The notes: generated by a model not told the origin, from the sequence alone. 40,994 nucleotides of DNA from Pseudomonas sp. GM48 (GCF_000282335.1 NZ_AKJM01000062.1:1-40994); one strand, 5' to 3'; positions 1 to 9,630 are shown, numbered from the stretch's first letter. Made by a program: numbers and translations.

Positions 1-25
1 TCGCGAGCAATACAGGTCTCGGGTC

Positions 26-1498
26 TTAGAACACCGAGACGTAATCGCCCAGCTCGACCTGTACCGATTTGATGCGGGTGAAGTTGTTCAGCGAGCTGAT
101 ACCGTTTTCACGGCCGACACCCGACTGCTTGTAGCCGCCAACCGGCATCTTCGCGTCGGACTCGCCCCAGGCGTTGATCCAGCAGATACCGGCTTCTAGT
201 TGATGAATCACGCGGTGCGCGCGGTTCAGGTCGCGGGTGACGATACCGGCGGCCAGGCCGAATTCGGTGTCGTTGGCGCGACGGATCACTTCTTCTTCGG
301 TTTCGTAGGTGAGGATCGCCATCACCGGGCCGAAGATTTCTTCACGGACGATGGTCATGTCGTCGGTGCAGTCGGTGAACACGGTCGGGGCCACGAACGC
401 GCCTTTGGCGAAATCGCCGTCGGTCAGACGTTCGCCGCCGCACAGCAGGCGTGCACCTTCTTCCTTGCCCTTGGCGATGTAGCCCAGCACGCTTTCCATG
501 TGGGCGAAGCTGACCAGCGGGCCGAAGTTGGTGTTTTCGTCTTCCGGGTTGCCGATGCGGATGCGTGCAACGCGCTCAACGATCTTGGCTTCGAAAGCGG
601 CTTTCAGGTGGGCCGGTACGAACACGCGGGTGCCGTTGGTGCAGACCTGGCCGGAGCTGTAGAAGTTGGCCATCATCGCGGTGTCGGCGGCGCGATCGAG
701 GTCGGCGTCGTCGCAGATGATCAGCGGGGACTTGCCACCCAGTTCCATGGTCACGTCCTTGAGCGAAGAGCTCGAAGCGCTGGCCATGACTTTCTTGCCG
801 GTGTCGGTGCCGCCGGTGAAGGAAACTTTCTCGATGCGCGGGTGCTCGGTCAGCCAGGTGCCGACTTCGCGGCCGCTGCCGGTCAGGACGTTGAATACGC
901 CTGCTGGCAGGCCGGCTTCGGTGTAGATCTCGGCCAGTTTCAGGGTGGTCAGCGAGGTGACTTCACTTGGCTTGAAGATCATCGCGTTACCGGCGGCCAG
1001 GGCCGGCGCGGATTTCCACAGGGCGATCTGGATCGGGTAGTTCCACGCGCCGATACCGGCCACGATGCCCAGCGGCTCGCGACGGGTGTAGACGAACGAA
1101 GTGGTGCGCAGCGGAATCTGCTCGCCTTCGATGGCCGGTACCAGGCCTGCGTAGTACTCGAGTACGTCCGCGCCGGTAACGATGTCGACGTAGCGGGTTT
1201 CGGAGTACGACTTGCCGGTGTCCAGGGTTTCCAGGGCCGCCAGTTCGTCGTTGCGCTCACGCAGGATTTCCACGGCACGACGCAGGATGCGCGAACGCTC
1301 CATGGCGGTCATCGCAGCCCAGATTTTCTGGCCCTTTTCGGCGCTGACTACGGCGCGCTCTACGTCTTCCTTGGTCGCGCGTTGTACTTTTGCGAGGACT
1401 TCACCGTTAGCCGGGTTGATGGCTTCGAAAGTGGCGTCGCTGCTGGCGTCGCTGTACGCGCCATCGATGTAGAGTTTTTGCAGTTCGAAACGGGCCAT
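26..1498 (-). CDS. betB: Betaine aldehyde dehydrogenase
   Basis: Oxidises betaine aldehyde to glycine betaine with NAD(P)+, the second step of choline oxidation in the cytoplasm. The 490-residue length is the family's usual size. Visible motifs are the aldehyde dehydrogenase glutamate motif MELGGKSP (catalytic Glu252) and [10 protein letters not shown] (catalytic Cys286). The Rossmann-type cofactor segment lies around residues 145-235 ([18 protein letters not shown]). It lies 62 bp downstream of betI on the same strand, so a betI-betB(-betA) operon is expected, with betA beyond the left edge of the window. Control by BetI is inferred from the operator upstream of betI. Family assignment is secure; choice of NAD or NADP is not decided by what I can see. 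Confidence 0.97.
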   Translation of the reverse strand: MARFELQKLYIDGAYSDASSDATFEAINPANGEVLAKVQRATKEDVERAVVSAEKGQKIWAAMTAMERSRILRRAVEILRERNDELAALETLDTGKSYSETRYVDIVTGADVLEYYAGLVPAIEGEQIPLRTTSFVYTRREPLGIVAGIGAWNYPIQIALWKSAPALAAGNAMIFKPSEVTSLTTLKLAEIYTEAGLPAGVFNVLTGSGREVGTWLTEHPRIEKVSFTGGTDTGKKVMASASSSSLKDVTMELGGKSPLIICDDADLDRAADTAMMANFYSSGQVCTNGTRVFVPAHLKAAFEAKIVERVARIRIGNPEDENTNFGPLVSFAHMESVLGYIAKGKEEGARLLCGGERLTDGDFAKGAFVAPTVFTDCTDDMTIVREEIFGPVMAILTYETEEEVIRRANDTEFGLAAGIVTRDLNRAHRVIHQLEAGICWINAWGESDAKMPVGGYKQSGVGRENGISSLNNFTRIKSVQVELGDYVSVF

Positions 1499-1560
1499 AA
1501 AGTCCTCGCAAGAGCATTAAGTGGCTGGCGCGGTTCGGTGGTTGAGCGTTTATGTGTGCT

Positions 1561-2154
1561 CTAACTCACCCGCTTGGCCAGTTGGGTATCCATGTATTCG
1601 TAAGCGATCTGTTGCGCCTGCTCGGTGTCGAAAGCATCTCCCGACAGCGCACCGCGCAACCATAAACCGTCGATCAACGCTGCCAGACCCCGGGCGGCGC
1701 TGCGCGCATCATTGAGCGGCAGCACACGGCGGAACTGGCAGCACAGGTTGGAATACAGACGGTGATCGTTGATCCGCTGCAACCTGTGCAAAGACGGCTG
1801 GTGCATGCTGGTGGCCCAGAAGGCCAGCCAGGTTTTCATTGCCGGGCCATTGACCTGGCTGGCGTCGAAGTTGCCTTCGATGATCACCTGCAGATGCGCC
1901 CGCGGGCTGTCATCTGTCAGCGCCTGACGGCGCAGGGTGACGTTCTCGCTCAGGACGGTCATCAGGTACCCCATGGTGGCGGCAATCAGGCCGTTCTTGT
2001 CCTGAAAGTAATGACTGATGATGCCGTTCGAGACACCGGCCAAACGGGCGATCAGCGCAATGCTGGCGTCCCCCATTCCGACCTGATCGACGGCCTGCAA
2101 AGTGGCTTCGATCAATTGCTGGCGGCGGATGGGTTGCATACCGACCTTGGGCAT
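1561..2154 (-). CDS. betI: Choline-responsive TetR-family repressor BetI
   Basis: Represses the choline oxidation genes until choline is present. The protein is 197 residues. The N-terminal TetR helix-turn-helix ([24 protein letters not shown], about residues 25-48) closely follows known BetI proteins, and the start [11 protein letters not shown] matches the family. An ATG nine bases upstream (2163) is in frame, but an AAGGAG sequence abuts it directly, whereas the same Shine-Dalgarno is 9 nt from the ATG at 2154, so 2154 was chosen. It is transcribed with betB and divergently from betT. The perfect palindrome at 2225-2244 in the shared upstream region is the likely operator. Confidence 0.95.
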   Translation of the reverse strand: MPKVGMQPIRRQQLIEATLQAVDQVGMGDASIALIARLAGVSNGIISHYFQDKNGLIAATMGYLMTVLSENVTLRRQALTDDSPRAHLQVIIEGNFDASQVNGPAMKTWLAFWATSMHQPSLHRLQRINDHRLYSNLCCQFRRVLPLNDARSAARGLAALIDGLWLRGALSGDAFDTEQAQQIAYEYMDTQLAKRVS

Positions 2155-2224
2155 CTTGCACATCTCCTTAGGCCTTCCGGCAGACGCAGAACGTCTATCG
2201 GCTTGAGGGCCAGTCTATTTTGTT

Positions 2225-2244
2225 TTGATTGAACGTTCAATCAA
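2225..2244. promoter_or_regulatory. BetI operator, perfect 20-bp palindrome
   Basis: TTGATTGAACGTTCAATCAA is a perfect inverted repeat between divergent betI and betT. It contains the ATTGAACGTTCAAT core expected for BetI operators. It overlaps the proposed -35 element of betT, so binding would block that promoter. The palindrome is seen directly; binding by BetI is inferred. Confidence 0.85.
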
Positions 2245-2257
2245 CAAAGAATAAGAT
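2229..2257 (+). promoter_or_regulatory. Candidate sigma-70 promoter for betT
   Basis: TTGAAC (2229-2234) and TAAGAT (2252-2257) are 17 bp apart, each matching 4 of 6 consensus positions. The -35 lies inside the BetI palindrome. Transcription from here would leave a betT leader of about 215 nt. Placement is by eye and uncertain. Confidence 0.35.
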
Positions 2258-2330
2258 CTGCGACAAATCGTCGCTGCTTACAGATTTTTCCTACGTGTAA
2301 ATGGCGACAAACCGACATCTGAAACAGCTC

Positions 2331-2373
2331 GAAGCCTATACGCCACGGCGTCTCAAGGGCTTCGGGCTTTTTT
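2331..2373 (+). terminator. Terminator-like hairpin in the betT leader
   Basis: GAAGCC (2331-2336) can pair with GGCTTC (2358-2363), or its AAGCC with GGCTT (2365-2369) directly before a run of six T (2368-2373). An inner ACGCC/GGCGT helix lies between. The hairpin sits about 105 bp upstream of the betT start, inside the expected leader, so it could attenuate betT. It is not a strong GC-rich terminator. Confidence 0.35.
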
Positions 2374-2478
2374 CGGGCTGTCTTTATATCACCCGCCGGT
2401 CGGCTGCCCACTAACCGATTGGTCGGGTAACTCGTTTGTCTTGCGTTCTTCTCTCGCACTGCCCGGAGCATCTGTGCC

Positions 2479-4476
2479 ATGAGTTCTGCCTCGCTAATAA
2501 AGACCCCACCCGAGAAGGTGACGGTCAACGGTTGGGTGTTCTACACCTCTACCGCGTTGATTCTGTTGTTGACCGCCATTCTGATCATCGCCCCGCAAGA
2601 GGCCGGCAGAATGCTGGGTATGGCGCAAGCCTGGTTGTCCCGCAGCTTCGGCTGGTACTACATGGTGGTGATTGCCGCCTACCTGATTTTCGTCGTCGGC
2701 CTGGCGTTTTCGTCCTACGGCAAACTGAAACTGGGTAGCAAGGATGACACCCCGGACTTCAGCTACGGCGCCTGGGCGGGGATGCTGTTCTCCTCGGGTA
2801 TCGGCATCTCGTTGCTGTACTTCGGTGCCTCTGAACCGCTGGACCACTACTTCAACCCGCCGGAAGGCGTGGCCGGCAGCAACCTGGCGGCACGTCAGGC
2901 CGTGCAGCTGACATTCCTGCACTGGGGCCTGCATGGCTGGGCGATCTATGCGTTGGTGGGGTTGGCCGTGGCGTATTTTGCCTACCGGCATAACCAGCCG
3001 CTGGCGTTGCGTTCGGCGTTGTATCCGCTGGTGGGCGAGCGTTGGGTCAAGGGCGCGGCCGGGCATGCGGTGGACGGCTTCGGCATGTTCGTGACCCTGC
3101 TGGGACTGGTGACGAACCTGGGGATTGGTTCGCTGCAAGTGTCGTCGGGGCTGGAAAACCTGTTCGGCATGGAACACAGCAACACCAACCTGCTGATCGT
3201 GATCATTGTGATGAGCACCGTGGCGACCATCGCTGCCGTGTCGGGCGTGGAAAACGGCATCCGTCGTCTGTCCAATCTGAACATCGTGCTGTTCAGTGGC
3301 CTGCTGATTTTCGTCCTGTTGTTCGGGCCGACCCTGCACCTGCTCAACGGTTTCGTGCAGAACGTCGGTGACTACCTGAACGGCGTGGTGCTGAAGACTT
3401 TCGACCTCTATGTGTACGAAGGCGACAGTGAGAAGTCCGACCGTTGGTTGGGCCTGTGGACCCTGTTCTACTGGGCCTGGTGGATTTCCTGGGCACCATT
3501 CGTGGGCATGTTCATCGCACGTATTTCCCGTGGTCGCACCGTGCGCGAACTGGTAGCCGGCGTGCTGCTGATTCCACTGGGCTTCACCCTGGCGTGGCTG
3601 TCGATCTTCGGTAACTCGGCCCTGGACCTGGTGATGAATCACGGGGCGGTGGAGCTCGGGAAGACGGCGCTGGAACAGCCGTCCATGGCGATCTACCAGT
3701 TGCTTGAGCATTACCCGGCGTCGAAAGTTGTCATCGGCGTGTCGATCTTTGTCGGTTTCGTGCTGTTCCTGACCCCGGCGGATTCCGGCGCGGTGATGAT
3801 GGCCAACCTGTCTTGCAAGGGCGGTACCGTCGATGAAGACGCGCCGCACTGGCTGCGGATCTTCTGGTCGGTGGTGATCACCCTGGTGACCATCGGCCTG
3901 CTGTTCGCCGGCAACTTCGAAGCCATGCAAACCATGGTGGTGCTGGCCGGTCTGCCGTTCTCGGTGGTGCTGGTGTTCTTCATGTTCGGCTTGCACAAGG
4001 CCATGCGCCAGGACGTGCAGATCGAACAGGAGCAAGCGGAACTGGCGGCACGCGGTCGTCGTGGTTTCAGCGAGCGTTTGACCCAACTGGACCTGCAACC
4101 GAGCCAGTCGATCGTTCAGCGCTTCATGGACAAGCATGTCAGCCCGGCATTGCAAGATGCGACGGCGCAAATGCGTGCTCAAGGTCTGGAGGTTCAGACG
4201 CTGCTGGGCAAGTCCAAGCGTTGCATGGGCGTACGGGTCGAGATGGAAGAGGGCAACCCGTTTGTCTACGAAGTAAGCCTGGACGGTTACCTGGCCACGC
4301 CAACCGAGTCGGCTCAGTCCGATGAGGCGCGTCAGCGTTACTACCGTGCCGAGGTGTACCTGCACAACGGCAGCCAGGACTACGATTTGATGGGCTTCAC
4401 CCAGGATCAGATCACCCGTGACGTGCTCGATCAGTTTGAAAGCCATCGGCAGCTCCTTGGCCGGGTGTATAGCTAA
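2479..4476 (+). CDS. betT: BCCT-family choline transporter
   Basis: Takes up choline across the inner membrane using an ion gradient. The 665 residues contain about 12 hydrophobic segments up to roughly residue 510, then a long hydrophilic C-terminal domain of about 150 residues, as in BetT proteins whose activity responds to osmolarity. The family's conserved glycine-rich segment (FSSGIGISLLYFGASEP) and the tryptophan-rich segment (WTLFYWAWWISWAPFVGMF) are clear. The ATG at 2479 follows GGAG by 10 nt. It is divergent from betI. The choline assignment rests on this neighbourhood; a betaine or carnitine preference cannot be excluded from sequence alone. Confidence 0.93.
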   Translation: MSSASLIKTPPEKVTVNGWVFYTSTALILLLTAILIIAPQEAGRMLGMAQAWLSRSFGWYYMVVIAAYLIFVVGLAFSSYGKLKLGSKDDTPDFSYGAWAGMLFSSGIGISLLYFGASEPLDHYFNPPEGVAGSNLAARQAVQLTFLHWGLHGWAIYALVGLAVAYFAYRHNQPLALRSALYPLVGERWVKGAAGHAVDGFGMFVTLLGLVTNLGIGSLQVSSGLENLFGMEHSNTNLLIVIIVMSTVATIAAVSGVENGIRRLSNLNIVLFSGLLIFVLLFGPTLHLLNGFVQNVGDYLNGVVLKTFDLYVYEGDSEKSDRWLGLWTLFYWAWWISWAPFVGMFIARISRGRTVRELVAGVLLIPLGFTLAWLSIFGNSALDLVMNHGAVELGKTALEQPSMAIYQLLEHYPASKVVIGVSIFVGFVLFLTPADSGAVMMANLSCKGGTVDEDAPHWLRIFWSVVITLVTIGLLFAGNFEAMQTMVVLAGLPFSVVLVFFMFGLHKAMRQDVQIEQEQAELAARGRRGFSERLTQLDLQPSQSIVQRFMDKHVSPALQDATAQMRAQGLEVQTLLGKSKRCMGVRVEMEEGNPFVYEVSLDGYLATPTESAQSDEARQRYYRAEVYLHNGSQDYDLMGFTQDQITRDVLDQFESHRQLLGRVYS

Positions 4477-4522
4477 GTAGCAATAGGGCGCGGTGTTTCT
4501 GTCTGAAGCACCGCGTTGCGTC

Positions 4523-4606
4523 CTTCGCGAGCAAGCCCGCTCCCACAGGTGACCGAGTTCTAACAGAGGAATGCGGTCGAATGTGGGAGCGGGCTTGCTC
4601 GCGAAG
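4523..4606. repeat. REP doublet (REPIN)
   Basis: Two REP copies in inverted orientation: CTTCGCGAGCAAGCCCGC on the left and GTGGGAGCGGGCTTGCTCGC on the right. It lies between the convergent ends of betT and cbcV. Confidence 0.9.
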
Positions 4607-4649
4607 GGGCCATCAGCCGCAAAGCTGTTTGCCCCGACACCCCATAAAC

Positions 4650-4681
4650 AAAAACGCCGCGATATTCTCGCGGCGTTTTTG
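4650..4681. terminator. Bidirectional rho-independent terminator between betT and cbcV
   Basis: The stem ACGCCGCGA / TCGCGGCGT (4654-4662 and 4668-4676) has a 5-nt loop, an A tract on the left and a T tract on the right. It can therefore stop transcripts arriving from both betT and cbcV. Confidence 0.9.
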
Positions 4682-4692
4682 TGTCTGTCGTC

Positions 4693-5871
4693 TTACCCCA
4701 GGTTCTTGCCGAGCAGTGCGTGATACAGCTCGCTGTCGCCCAGAATCCCCACTACGTGGTTGTTGTCGTGCAGCACCAGTTTGTTACCGGTCTGATAACG
4801 AATCTGCAGCGCATCGCGCATGCCGATATTGGAGTCCACCAGCGTCGGCTTGCGTTCCAGGCCTTCGACGGCTTGCCCCGGAATCCAGTTCTGCAGGTCC
4901 ATTGACGAGCCGTTCTTGCGTGCGCCCTTGATGGTGTTGCCTTCGGCCAGGTCCAGCCACGAATCGCCGCCCGGATCGAGGCATACCGAACCGTTGATGC
5001 GCTTACAGTTGTCCAGCGTACGCATCAGGCTGCGGCCGCACAGTACGTTCAGCGGGTTGGTGTGGGCCACGAAGGTCCGCACATAGTCGTCCGCAGGGTT
5101 GAGGACGATTTCTTCCGGCTTGCTGTACTGGATGATCCGGCCGTCTTTCATGATCGCGATACGGCTGCCCAGTTTCAGCGCTTCATCGAGGTCGTGGCTC
5201 ACGAAGACGATGGTCTTGTGCAGCTTGCGTTGCAGTTCCAGCAGTTCGTCTTGCAGACCCTGGCGGATCAGCGGGTCGAGGGCCGAGAACGGTTCGTCCA
5301 TCAGCAGGATGTCGGCGTCCATCGCCAGCGCACGGGCCAGGCCCACGCGTTGTTGCATACCACCGGACAGCTCGTTGGGTTTCTTGTTGCGCCACTGGGT
5401 CAGGCCCACCAGCTCAAGCTTGTCGTCCACCAGCTTGCGGCGTTCCTTCTCGGGACGACCCTGCATCTCCAGGCCGAAGCTGATGTTCTCGCGAACGGTC
5501 AGCCAGGGCATCAGGGCGAACTTCTGGAACACCATCGCAATGCGCTTGGTGCGCATCATTTTCAGTTCTGCCGGGGTGCAGGACGCAATGTCGATCTGCT
5601 TGCCTTCGTGCTCGACGAACAGCTTGCCGCGGCTGACGGTGTTGAGGCCGTTGATGCAGCGCAGCAGGCTGGATTTACCGGAGCCGGACAGGCCCATCAG
5701 TACGCAGATCTCACCTTTCTCGATATCCAGGCTGGCTTTTTCAACGCCGACAATCTGCCCGGTCTTTTTCAGGATTTCGTTGCGGGTCATGCCCTGATCC
5801 AGCAGCTTGAGCGCCTCGCGTGGATCCTTGGAGAAGATAACGTCAACGTTATCAAAGCGAATAATGCTCAT
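4693..5871 (-). CDS. cbcV: Choline/betaine ABC transporter ATP-binding protein
   Basis: ATPase subunit that powers quaternary-amine uptake from the inner face of the membrane. The 392 residues include Walker A (GLSGSGKSS, near residue 60), the signature LSGGMQQRVGLARAL, Walker B (ILLMDEPFSALDP) and the switch histidine in VFVSHDLDEA. A C-terminal regulatory region of about 110 residues follows, as in ProV/OpuAA-type subunits. Its ATG overlaps the stop codon of cbcW by 4 bp (ATGA), indicating translational coupling. It is the last gene of cbcX-cbcW-cbcV and ends at a strong terminator. The name follows the Pseudomonas choline/betaine/carnitine importer. Confidence 0.93.
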   Translation of the reverse strand: MSIIRFDNVDVIFSKDPREALKLLDQGMTRNEILKKTGQIVGVEKASLDIEKGEICVLMGLSGSGKSSLLRCINGLNTVSRGKLFVEHEGKQIDIASCTPAELKMMRTKRIAMVFQKFALMPWLTVRENISFGLEMQGRPEKERRKLVDDKLELVGLTQWRNKKPNELSGGMQQRVGLARALAMDADILLMDEPFSALDPLIRQGLQDELLELQRKLHKTIVFVSHDLDEALKLGSRIAIMKDGRIIQYSKPEEIVLNPADDYVRTFVAHTNPLNVLCGRSLMRTLDNCKRINGSVCLDPGGDSWLDLAEGNTIKGARKNGSSMDLQNWIPGQAVEGLERKPTLVDSNIGMRDALQIRYQTGNKLVLHDNNHVVGILGDSELYHALLGKNLG

Positions 5872-6713
5872 GCATCACCCCCTACTTTGGCGTCGGGTTG
5901 TTTGCAGATACGGTCGAGCATGATCGCCAGCAGTACGATCGCCAGGCCTGCTTCGAAGCCCAGGGCGATATCAGCAGTGTTCAGTGCGTTGACCACCGGT
6001 TTGCCCAAGCCATCGGCGCCTACCAGTGCCGCGATCACTACCATCGAAAGGGACAGCATGATGCACTGGGTGATGCCGGCCGCGATGCTTGGCATGGCGT
6101 GGGGCAGTTCGATTCGCGAGAGCAACTGACGGCGCGAGCAGCCAAAGGCCTTGCCGGCGTCCATCAACTCTTCCGGAACATCGCGGATACCCAGGTAGGT
6201 CAGGCGGATGGGCGCGGCAATCGCGAACACCACCGTGGAGATCAGACCCGGGACCACACCCAGACCGAAGAGGGTCAGGGTAGGAATGAGGTACACGAAC
6301 GTCGGTACGGTCTGCATCAGATCGAGTACCGGACGCATTAAAGTATAGAACATCGGCTTGTGCGCGGCGACGATGCCCAGAGGCACGCCAATGACCACGC
6401 AGACCAGGGTCGCGAACATCACCTGGGCGAGGGTTTCCATGGTTTCCTGCCAGTACCCCAGATTGAGGATCAGCAGAAAGGAGGCAACGACAAACGCGGT
6501 CAGGCCCCATTTGCGTTGAATGAAGTGTGCCAGTAGTGCGATTACGCCGATCAATACCAGCGGGTTGAACCAGGTCAGCGCAAACGTCACGCCGTGGATC
6601 ATCGTTTCCAGTGTCACGGCGATTGCGTCGAAGGTGCTGGCGCCGTGTTGCGTCAACCATTCAACGAAGCCCGCGATGTACTGGCCTAAGGGGATTTTCT
6701 GATCAATCAGCAT
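5868..6713 (-). CDS. cbcW: Choline/betaine ABC transporter permease
   Basis: Membrane channel subunit of the Cbc importer. From the ATG at 6713 the protein is 281 residues (MLIDQKIPLGQYIAG...) with about six membrane segments. The ABC-permease coupling loop (EELMDAGKAFGCSRRQLLSRIELPHAMPSI, written here in parts: EELMDAGKAFG, then RIELPHAMPSI) lies around residues 195-225. The frame stays open further upstream, but that part crosses the hairpin after cbcX and reads as non-coding. The gene is preceded by cbcX (67 bp gap) and overlaps cbcV by 4 bp. Confidence 0.92.
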   Translation of the reverse strand: MLIDQKIPLGQYIAGFVEWLTQHGASTFDAIAVTLETMIHGVTFALTWFNPLVLIGVIALLAHFIQRKWGLTAFVVASFLLILNLGYWQETMETLAQVMFATLVCVVIGVPLGIVAAHKPMFYTLMRPVLDLMQTVPTFVYLIPTLTLFGLGVVPGLISTVVFAIAAPIRLTYLGIRDVPEELMDAGKAFGCSRRQLLSRIELPHAMPSIAAGITQCIMLSLSMVVIAALVGADGLGKPVVNALNTADIALGFEAGLAIVLLAIMLDRICKQPDAKVGGDA

Positions 6714-6748
6714 GGTAGTGAACGTCCGCATGCAAGGAAATAAACAGC

Positions 6749-6770
6749 CCGGACGGCCGAGGCCGCCCGG
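6749..6770 (-). other. Intercistronic hairpin between cbcX and cbcW
   Basis: CCGGACGGCC and GGCCGCCCGG form a near-perfect GC-rich inverted repeat in the gap between the binding-protein gene and the permease gene. There is no strong T tract on the transcribed side. It more likely stabilises the upstream cbcX message than ends transcription (inference). Confidence 0.55.
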
Positions 6771-6779
6771 CATAAGCGA

Positions 6780-7727
6780 TTACTTGGCCAGTTTGGCTTT
6801 CACGGCCTCCAGGCCTGGTTTACCGTCAATGGTGGTCACGCCAGCGAGCCAGGTATCGAGCACCTGTGGATTGTTTTTCAGCCAGGCCTTGGCGGCCGCG
6901 TCAGGCTTCATCTTGTCGTCCAGGATGTTGCCCATCAGCGAGCTTTCCATGTCGACGGTGAACTCCAGGTTCTTCAGCAACTGGCCGACGTTGCTGCATT
7001 CCTGCGTGTAGCCCTTGCGGGTGTTGGTCGCCACGGTGGCGGCACCGAAATCCGGGCCGAAAAAGTCATCACCACCGGTCAGGTATTGAATCTTGAAGCG
7101 CTTGTTCATCGGATGCGGCGCCCAGCCGAGGAACACCACGGCGGTGTCGCGTTTCTGCGCGCGGTCGACCTGCGAGAGCATGCCGGCTTCGCTGGACTCG
7201 ACGACTTTGAAGCCGGCGTCCTTGAGGCCGAAGGCGTTCTTGTCGATCATCGTCTGGATCAGGCGGTTGCCGTCGTTGCCAGGCTCGATGCCGTAGATCT
7301 TGCCGTCGAGTTCTTTCTTGAATTTGGCGATGTCGGCGAAGTCATGCAGCCCTTTGTCGTACAACGCCTGAGGAACGGCGAGAGTGTACTTGGCGCCCTT
7401 GAGGTTGGTGCGCACGACATCCACGGTGCCCGCGTCGCGATAGGCCTTGATGTCGTTTTCCATGGTCGGCATCCAGTTACCCAGGAACACGTCCATGTTC
7501 TTGCCGTCGGCCAGGGACTTGTAGGTCACGGGCACGGAAATCATGGTGGTCTTGGTCTTGTAGCCGAGGGCATCGAGCACGACGCTGGTGGTCGCAGTTG
7601 TCGCGGTGATGTCGGTCCAGCCGACATCGGAGAAGTTTACGGTACTGCACTGCGCCGGCTCTGCGGCTTGCGCCAGAACCGGCAGACTAAGCATGGCGGC
7701 CAACAACAACGACGGGGAACCTTTCAT
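6780..7727 (-). CDS. cbcX: Periplasmic choline/betaine-binding protein
   Basis: Binds quaternary amines in the periplasm and delivers them to CbcWV. From the ATG at 7727 the protein is 315 residues with a clear signal peptide (MKGSPSLLLAAMLSLPVLAQA, cleavage before AEPAQC). An AAGGAGT Shine-Dalgarno lies 6 nt upstream of this start, so the longer open frame is rejected. Family features include VGWTDITATTATTSVVLDALGY and [12 protein letters not shown], which are shared with CaiX at 15966-16910. The aromatic residues in these segments are typical of the quaternary-ammonium cage. A pair of 21-bp-spaced repeats lies about 160-190 bp upstream and may be the GbdR site. Confidence 0.93.
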   Translation of the reverse strand: MKGSPSLLLAAMLSLPVLAQAAEPAQCSTVNFSDVGWTDITATTATTSVVLDALGYKTKTTMISVPVTYKSLADGKNMDVFLGNWMPTMENDIKAYRDAGTVDVVRTNLKGAKYTLAVPQALYDKGLHDFADIAKFKKELDGKIYGIEPGNDGNRLIQTMIDKNAFGLKDAGFKVVESSEAGMLSQVDRAQKRDTAVVFLGWAPHPMNKRFKIQYLTGGDDFFGPDFGAATVATNTRKGYTQECSNVGQLLKNLEFTVDMESSLMGNILDDKMKPDAAAKAWLKNNPQVLDTWLAGVTTIDGKPGLEAVKAKLAK

Positions 7728-7885
7728 GGATGGACTCCTTGGTGTTTTTTTTGGCAGTGTTCCGACTGGACCACCGCACTTATAGGTTGCGGTTGGATGG
7801 CGTTCTGGAGACAGCTCTACCACTGCGCCTTGCAATCGAGTCGATATGATCATGTACCAGTGAAAATCTGACGCCTACAGGGTGC

Positions 7886-7918
7886 GTCGTATCCAGTACA
7901 GGGATGGTCGCATCCAGT
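7886..7918. promoter_or_regulatory. 21-bp-spaced direct repeats upstream of cbcX
   Basis: GTCGTATCCAGT (7886-7897) and GTCGCATCCAGT (7907-7918) match at 11 of 12 positions and start exactly 21 bp apart, two helical turns. This is the usual arrangement for an AraC-family dimer. GbdR is the expected regulator from the pathway; the assignment is inferred. The rest of the cbcX-sdaB gap (7728-8164) shows no other convincing element. Confidence 0.5.
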
Positions 7919-8164
7919 GTCGGTGACGTCGTTTACAGATTTTTTCAGCCCTTTTTTTCCCTCTGAACCGCAAAAAAACGGCGAAAACACGGCGTAAAAG
8001 ACACGCGGCGTTGGTGGGCATGAGTGCGTCGGTTAGAGACGTCGGACAACACGATAAAAGCTTGATGATGCGGTCATCTCGGCGGATTGCAGCTTGTGAG
8101 CGTAGCAGCTCCGTCACCGTGCGCTCTTGCGTGCGCAGTGGGCCCATTCAGGAGTTCGGCAGTC

Positions 8165-9541
8165 ATGGCTATCAGTGTTTTCGACCTGTTCAAAATCGGC
8201 ATCGGTCCTTCCAGTTCGCACACCGTGGGGCCCATGCGGGCGGCGGCGTTGTTTGTGCAGGGCTTGCGCGAGCGAGGGTTGCTGGAACAGGTGCGGCGTG
8301 TCGAAGTCCAGCTGTTCGGCTCATTGTCCGCCACCGGTATCGGCCACGGCAGCGACAATGCCGTGATCATGGGCTTGATGGGCGAGTGGCCGGATGCGAT
8401 CGATCCGTCGCAAATCGGCATTCGTATCCAGGCCTTGCGCGAAACCCACACGCTGTTGCTCGACGGTCGTCTGTCGGTGCCGTTCGTCTGGGCTCGGGAC
8501 ATGCGCCTGATCGACGAAAACCTGCCGTTCCACCCCAACGCCATGACCCTGATTGTCGAAGGTGATGACGGCGAACTGCATCGCGACACCTACTATTCGG
8601 TCGGCGGCGGTTTTGTCGTCGATGAGGCGCAAGCCTCCAGCGGTGTCGTGGATCTGGATCGCACCGTACTTCCTTATGACTTTTCCAGCGCCGCCGAGCT
8701 GTTGCAGCTGTGTAAGAAGCACAACCTGCGCGTGGCTGAATTAATGATGGCCAACGAGAAAGTCTGGCGCAGCGAAGAGGAAATCCGCAGCGGCCTGATG
8801 AAGCTCTGGCGCGCGATGCAGGATTGCGTCGAACAAGGCCTGAAACACGAAGGCATCTTGCCCGGTGGCCTGAACGTGCGTCGCCGCGCGGCCAAGCTGC
8901 ATCGCAGCTTGCAGGAACTGAACAAACCCAACGTGATCGGCTCGACCTTGAGCGCCATGGAATGGGTCAACCTGTTCGCCCTGGCGGTCAACGAAGAAAA
9001 CGCCGCTGGCGGGCGCATGGTTACGGCACCGACCAACGGCGCGGCGGGGATCATTCCGGCAGTGCTGCACTACTTTATGAAATTCAGCGAGGCCGTGACC
9101 GACGCCAATGTCGTCGACTATTTCCTCAGTGCGGCGGCAGTGGGAATCCTGTGCAAGAAGAACGCCTCGATCTCCGGTGCTGAAGTCGGTTGCCAGGGCG
9201 AAGTCGGTTCGGCCTGCGCCATGGCGGCGGCCGGGTTGGCGGAAATCCTTGGCGCCACGCCAGAGCAACTGTGCAACGCGGCGGAAATCGGTCTGGAACA
9301 CAACCTCGGCCTGACCTGCGACCCGGTGGGTGGACTGGTCCAGGTGCCGTGCATCGAGCGCAACGCGATTGCCGCAGTGAAAGCGATCAACGCTGCGCAA
9401 ATGGCATTGCGGGGCGATGGCCAGCACTTTATTTCGCTGGATCGGGTGATCCGCACCATGCGCGATACCGGTGCCGACATGCATGACAAATATAAGGAGA
9501 CATCGCGGGGTGGGTTGGCGGTGAGTGCGGTGGAGTGTTGA
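8165..9541 (+). CDS. sdaB: L-serine ammonia-lyase, iron-sulfur type
   Basis: Converts L-serine to pyruvate and ammonia. Here it would drain the serine made from betaine-derived glycine into central metabolism. From the ATG at 8165 it has 458 residues, the normal size of single-chain SdaA/SdaB enzymes. It begins with the family hallmark [20 protein letters not shown]. The C-terminal half has the cysteines expected to hold the 4Fe-4S cluster ([32 protein letters not shown]). AGGAG lies 10 nt before the start. It lies between cbcXWV and gbdR, as in other pseudomonads, supporting a role in betaine use rather than general serine breakdown. Confidence 0.94.
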   Translation: MAISVFDLFKIGIGPSSSHTVGPMRAAALFVQGLRERGLLEQVRRVEVQLFGSLSATGIGHGSDNAVIMGLMGEWPDAIDPSQIGIRIQALRETHTLLLDGRLSVPFVWARDMRLIDENLPFHPNAMTLIVEGDDGELHRDTYYSVGGGFVVDEAQASSGVVDLDRTVLPYDFSSAAELLQLCKKHNLRVAELMMANEKVWRSEEEIRSGLMKLWRAMQDCVEQGLKHEGILPGGLNVRRRAAKLHRSLQELNKPNVIGSTLSAMEWVNLFALAVNEENAAGGRMVTAPTNGAAGIIPAVLHYFMKFSEAVTDANVVDYFLSAAAVGILCKKNASISGAEVGCQGEVGSACAMAAAGLAEILGATPEQLCNAAEIGLEHNLGLTCDPVGGLVQVPCIERNAIAAVKAINAAQMALRGDGQHFISLDRVIRTMRDTGADMHDKYKETSRGGLAVSAVEC

Positions 9542-9563
9542 GTCAGTAATATCGGGTCGCCTT

Positions 9564-9630
9564 CTTCGCGAGCAAGCCCGCTCCCACAGGGGAATGCATT
9601 CCACATGTGGGAGCGGGCTTGCTCGCGAAG
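9564..9630. repeat. REP doublet (REPIN)
   Basis: Two inverted REP copies (CTTCGCGAGCAAGCCCGC and GTGGGAGCGGGCTTGCTCGC) just after sdaB. From the end of this element to about 9925 I see no gene or clear signal. Confidence 0.9.

Noticed and set aside
1..10. REP fragment at the left edge (TCGCGAGCAA)
   Set aside because: Only ten bases of the core are present and the next bases differ from the REP consensus; the rest lies outside the window.
2494..4446. Long minus-strand open frame opposite betT
   Set aside because: Its composition is dominated by His, Gln and Arg, with no membrane or domain pattern; betT is unmistakable on the plus strand.
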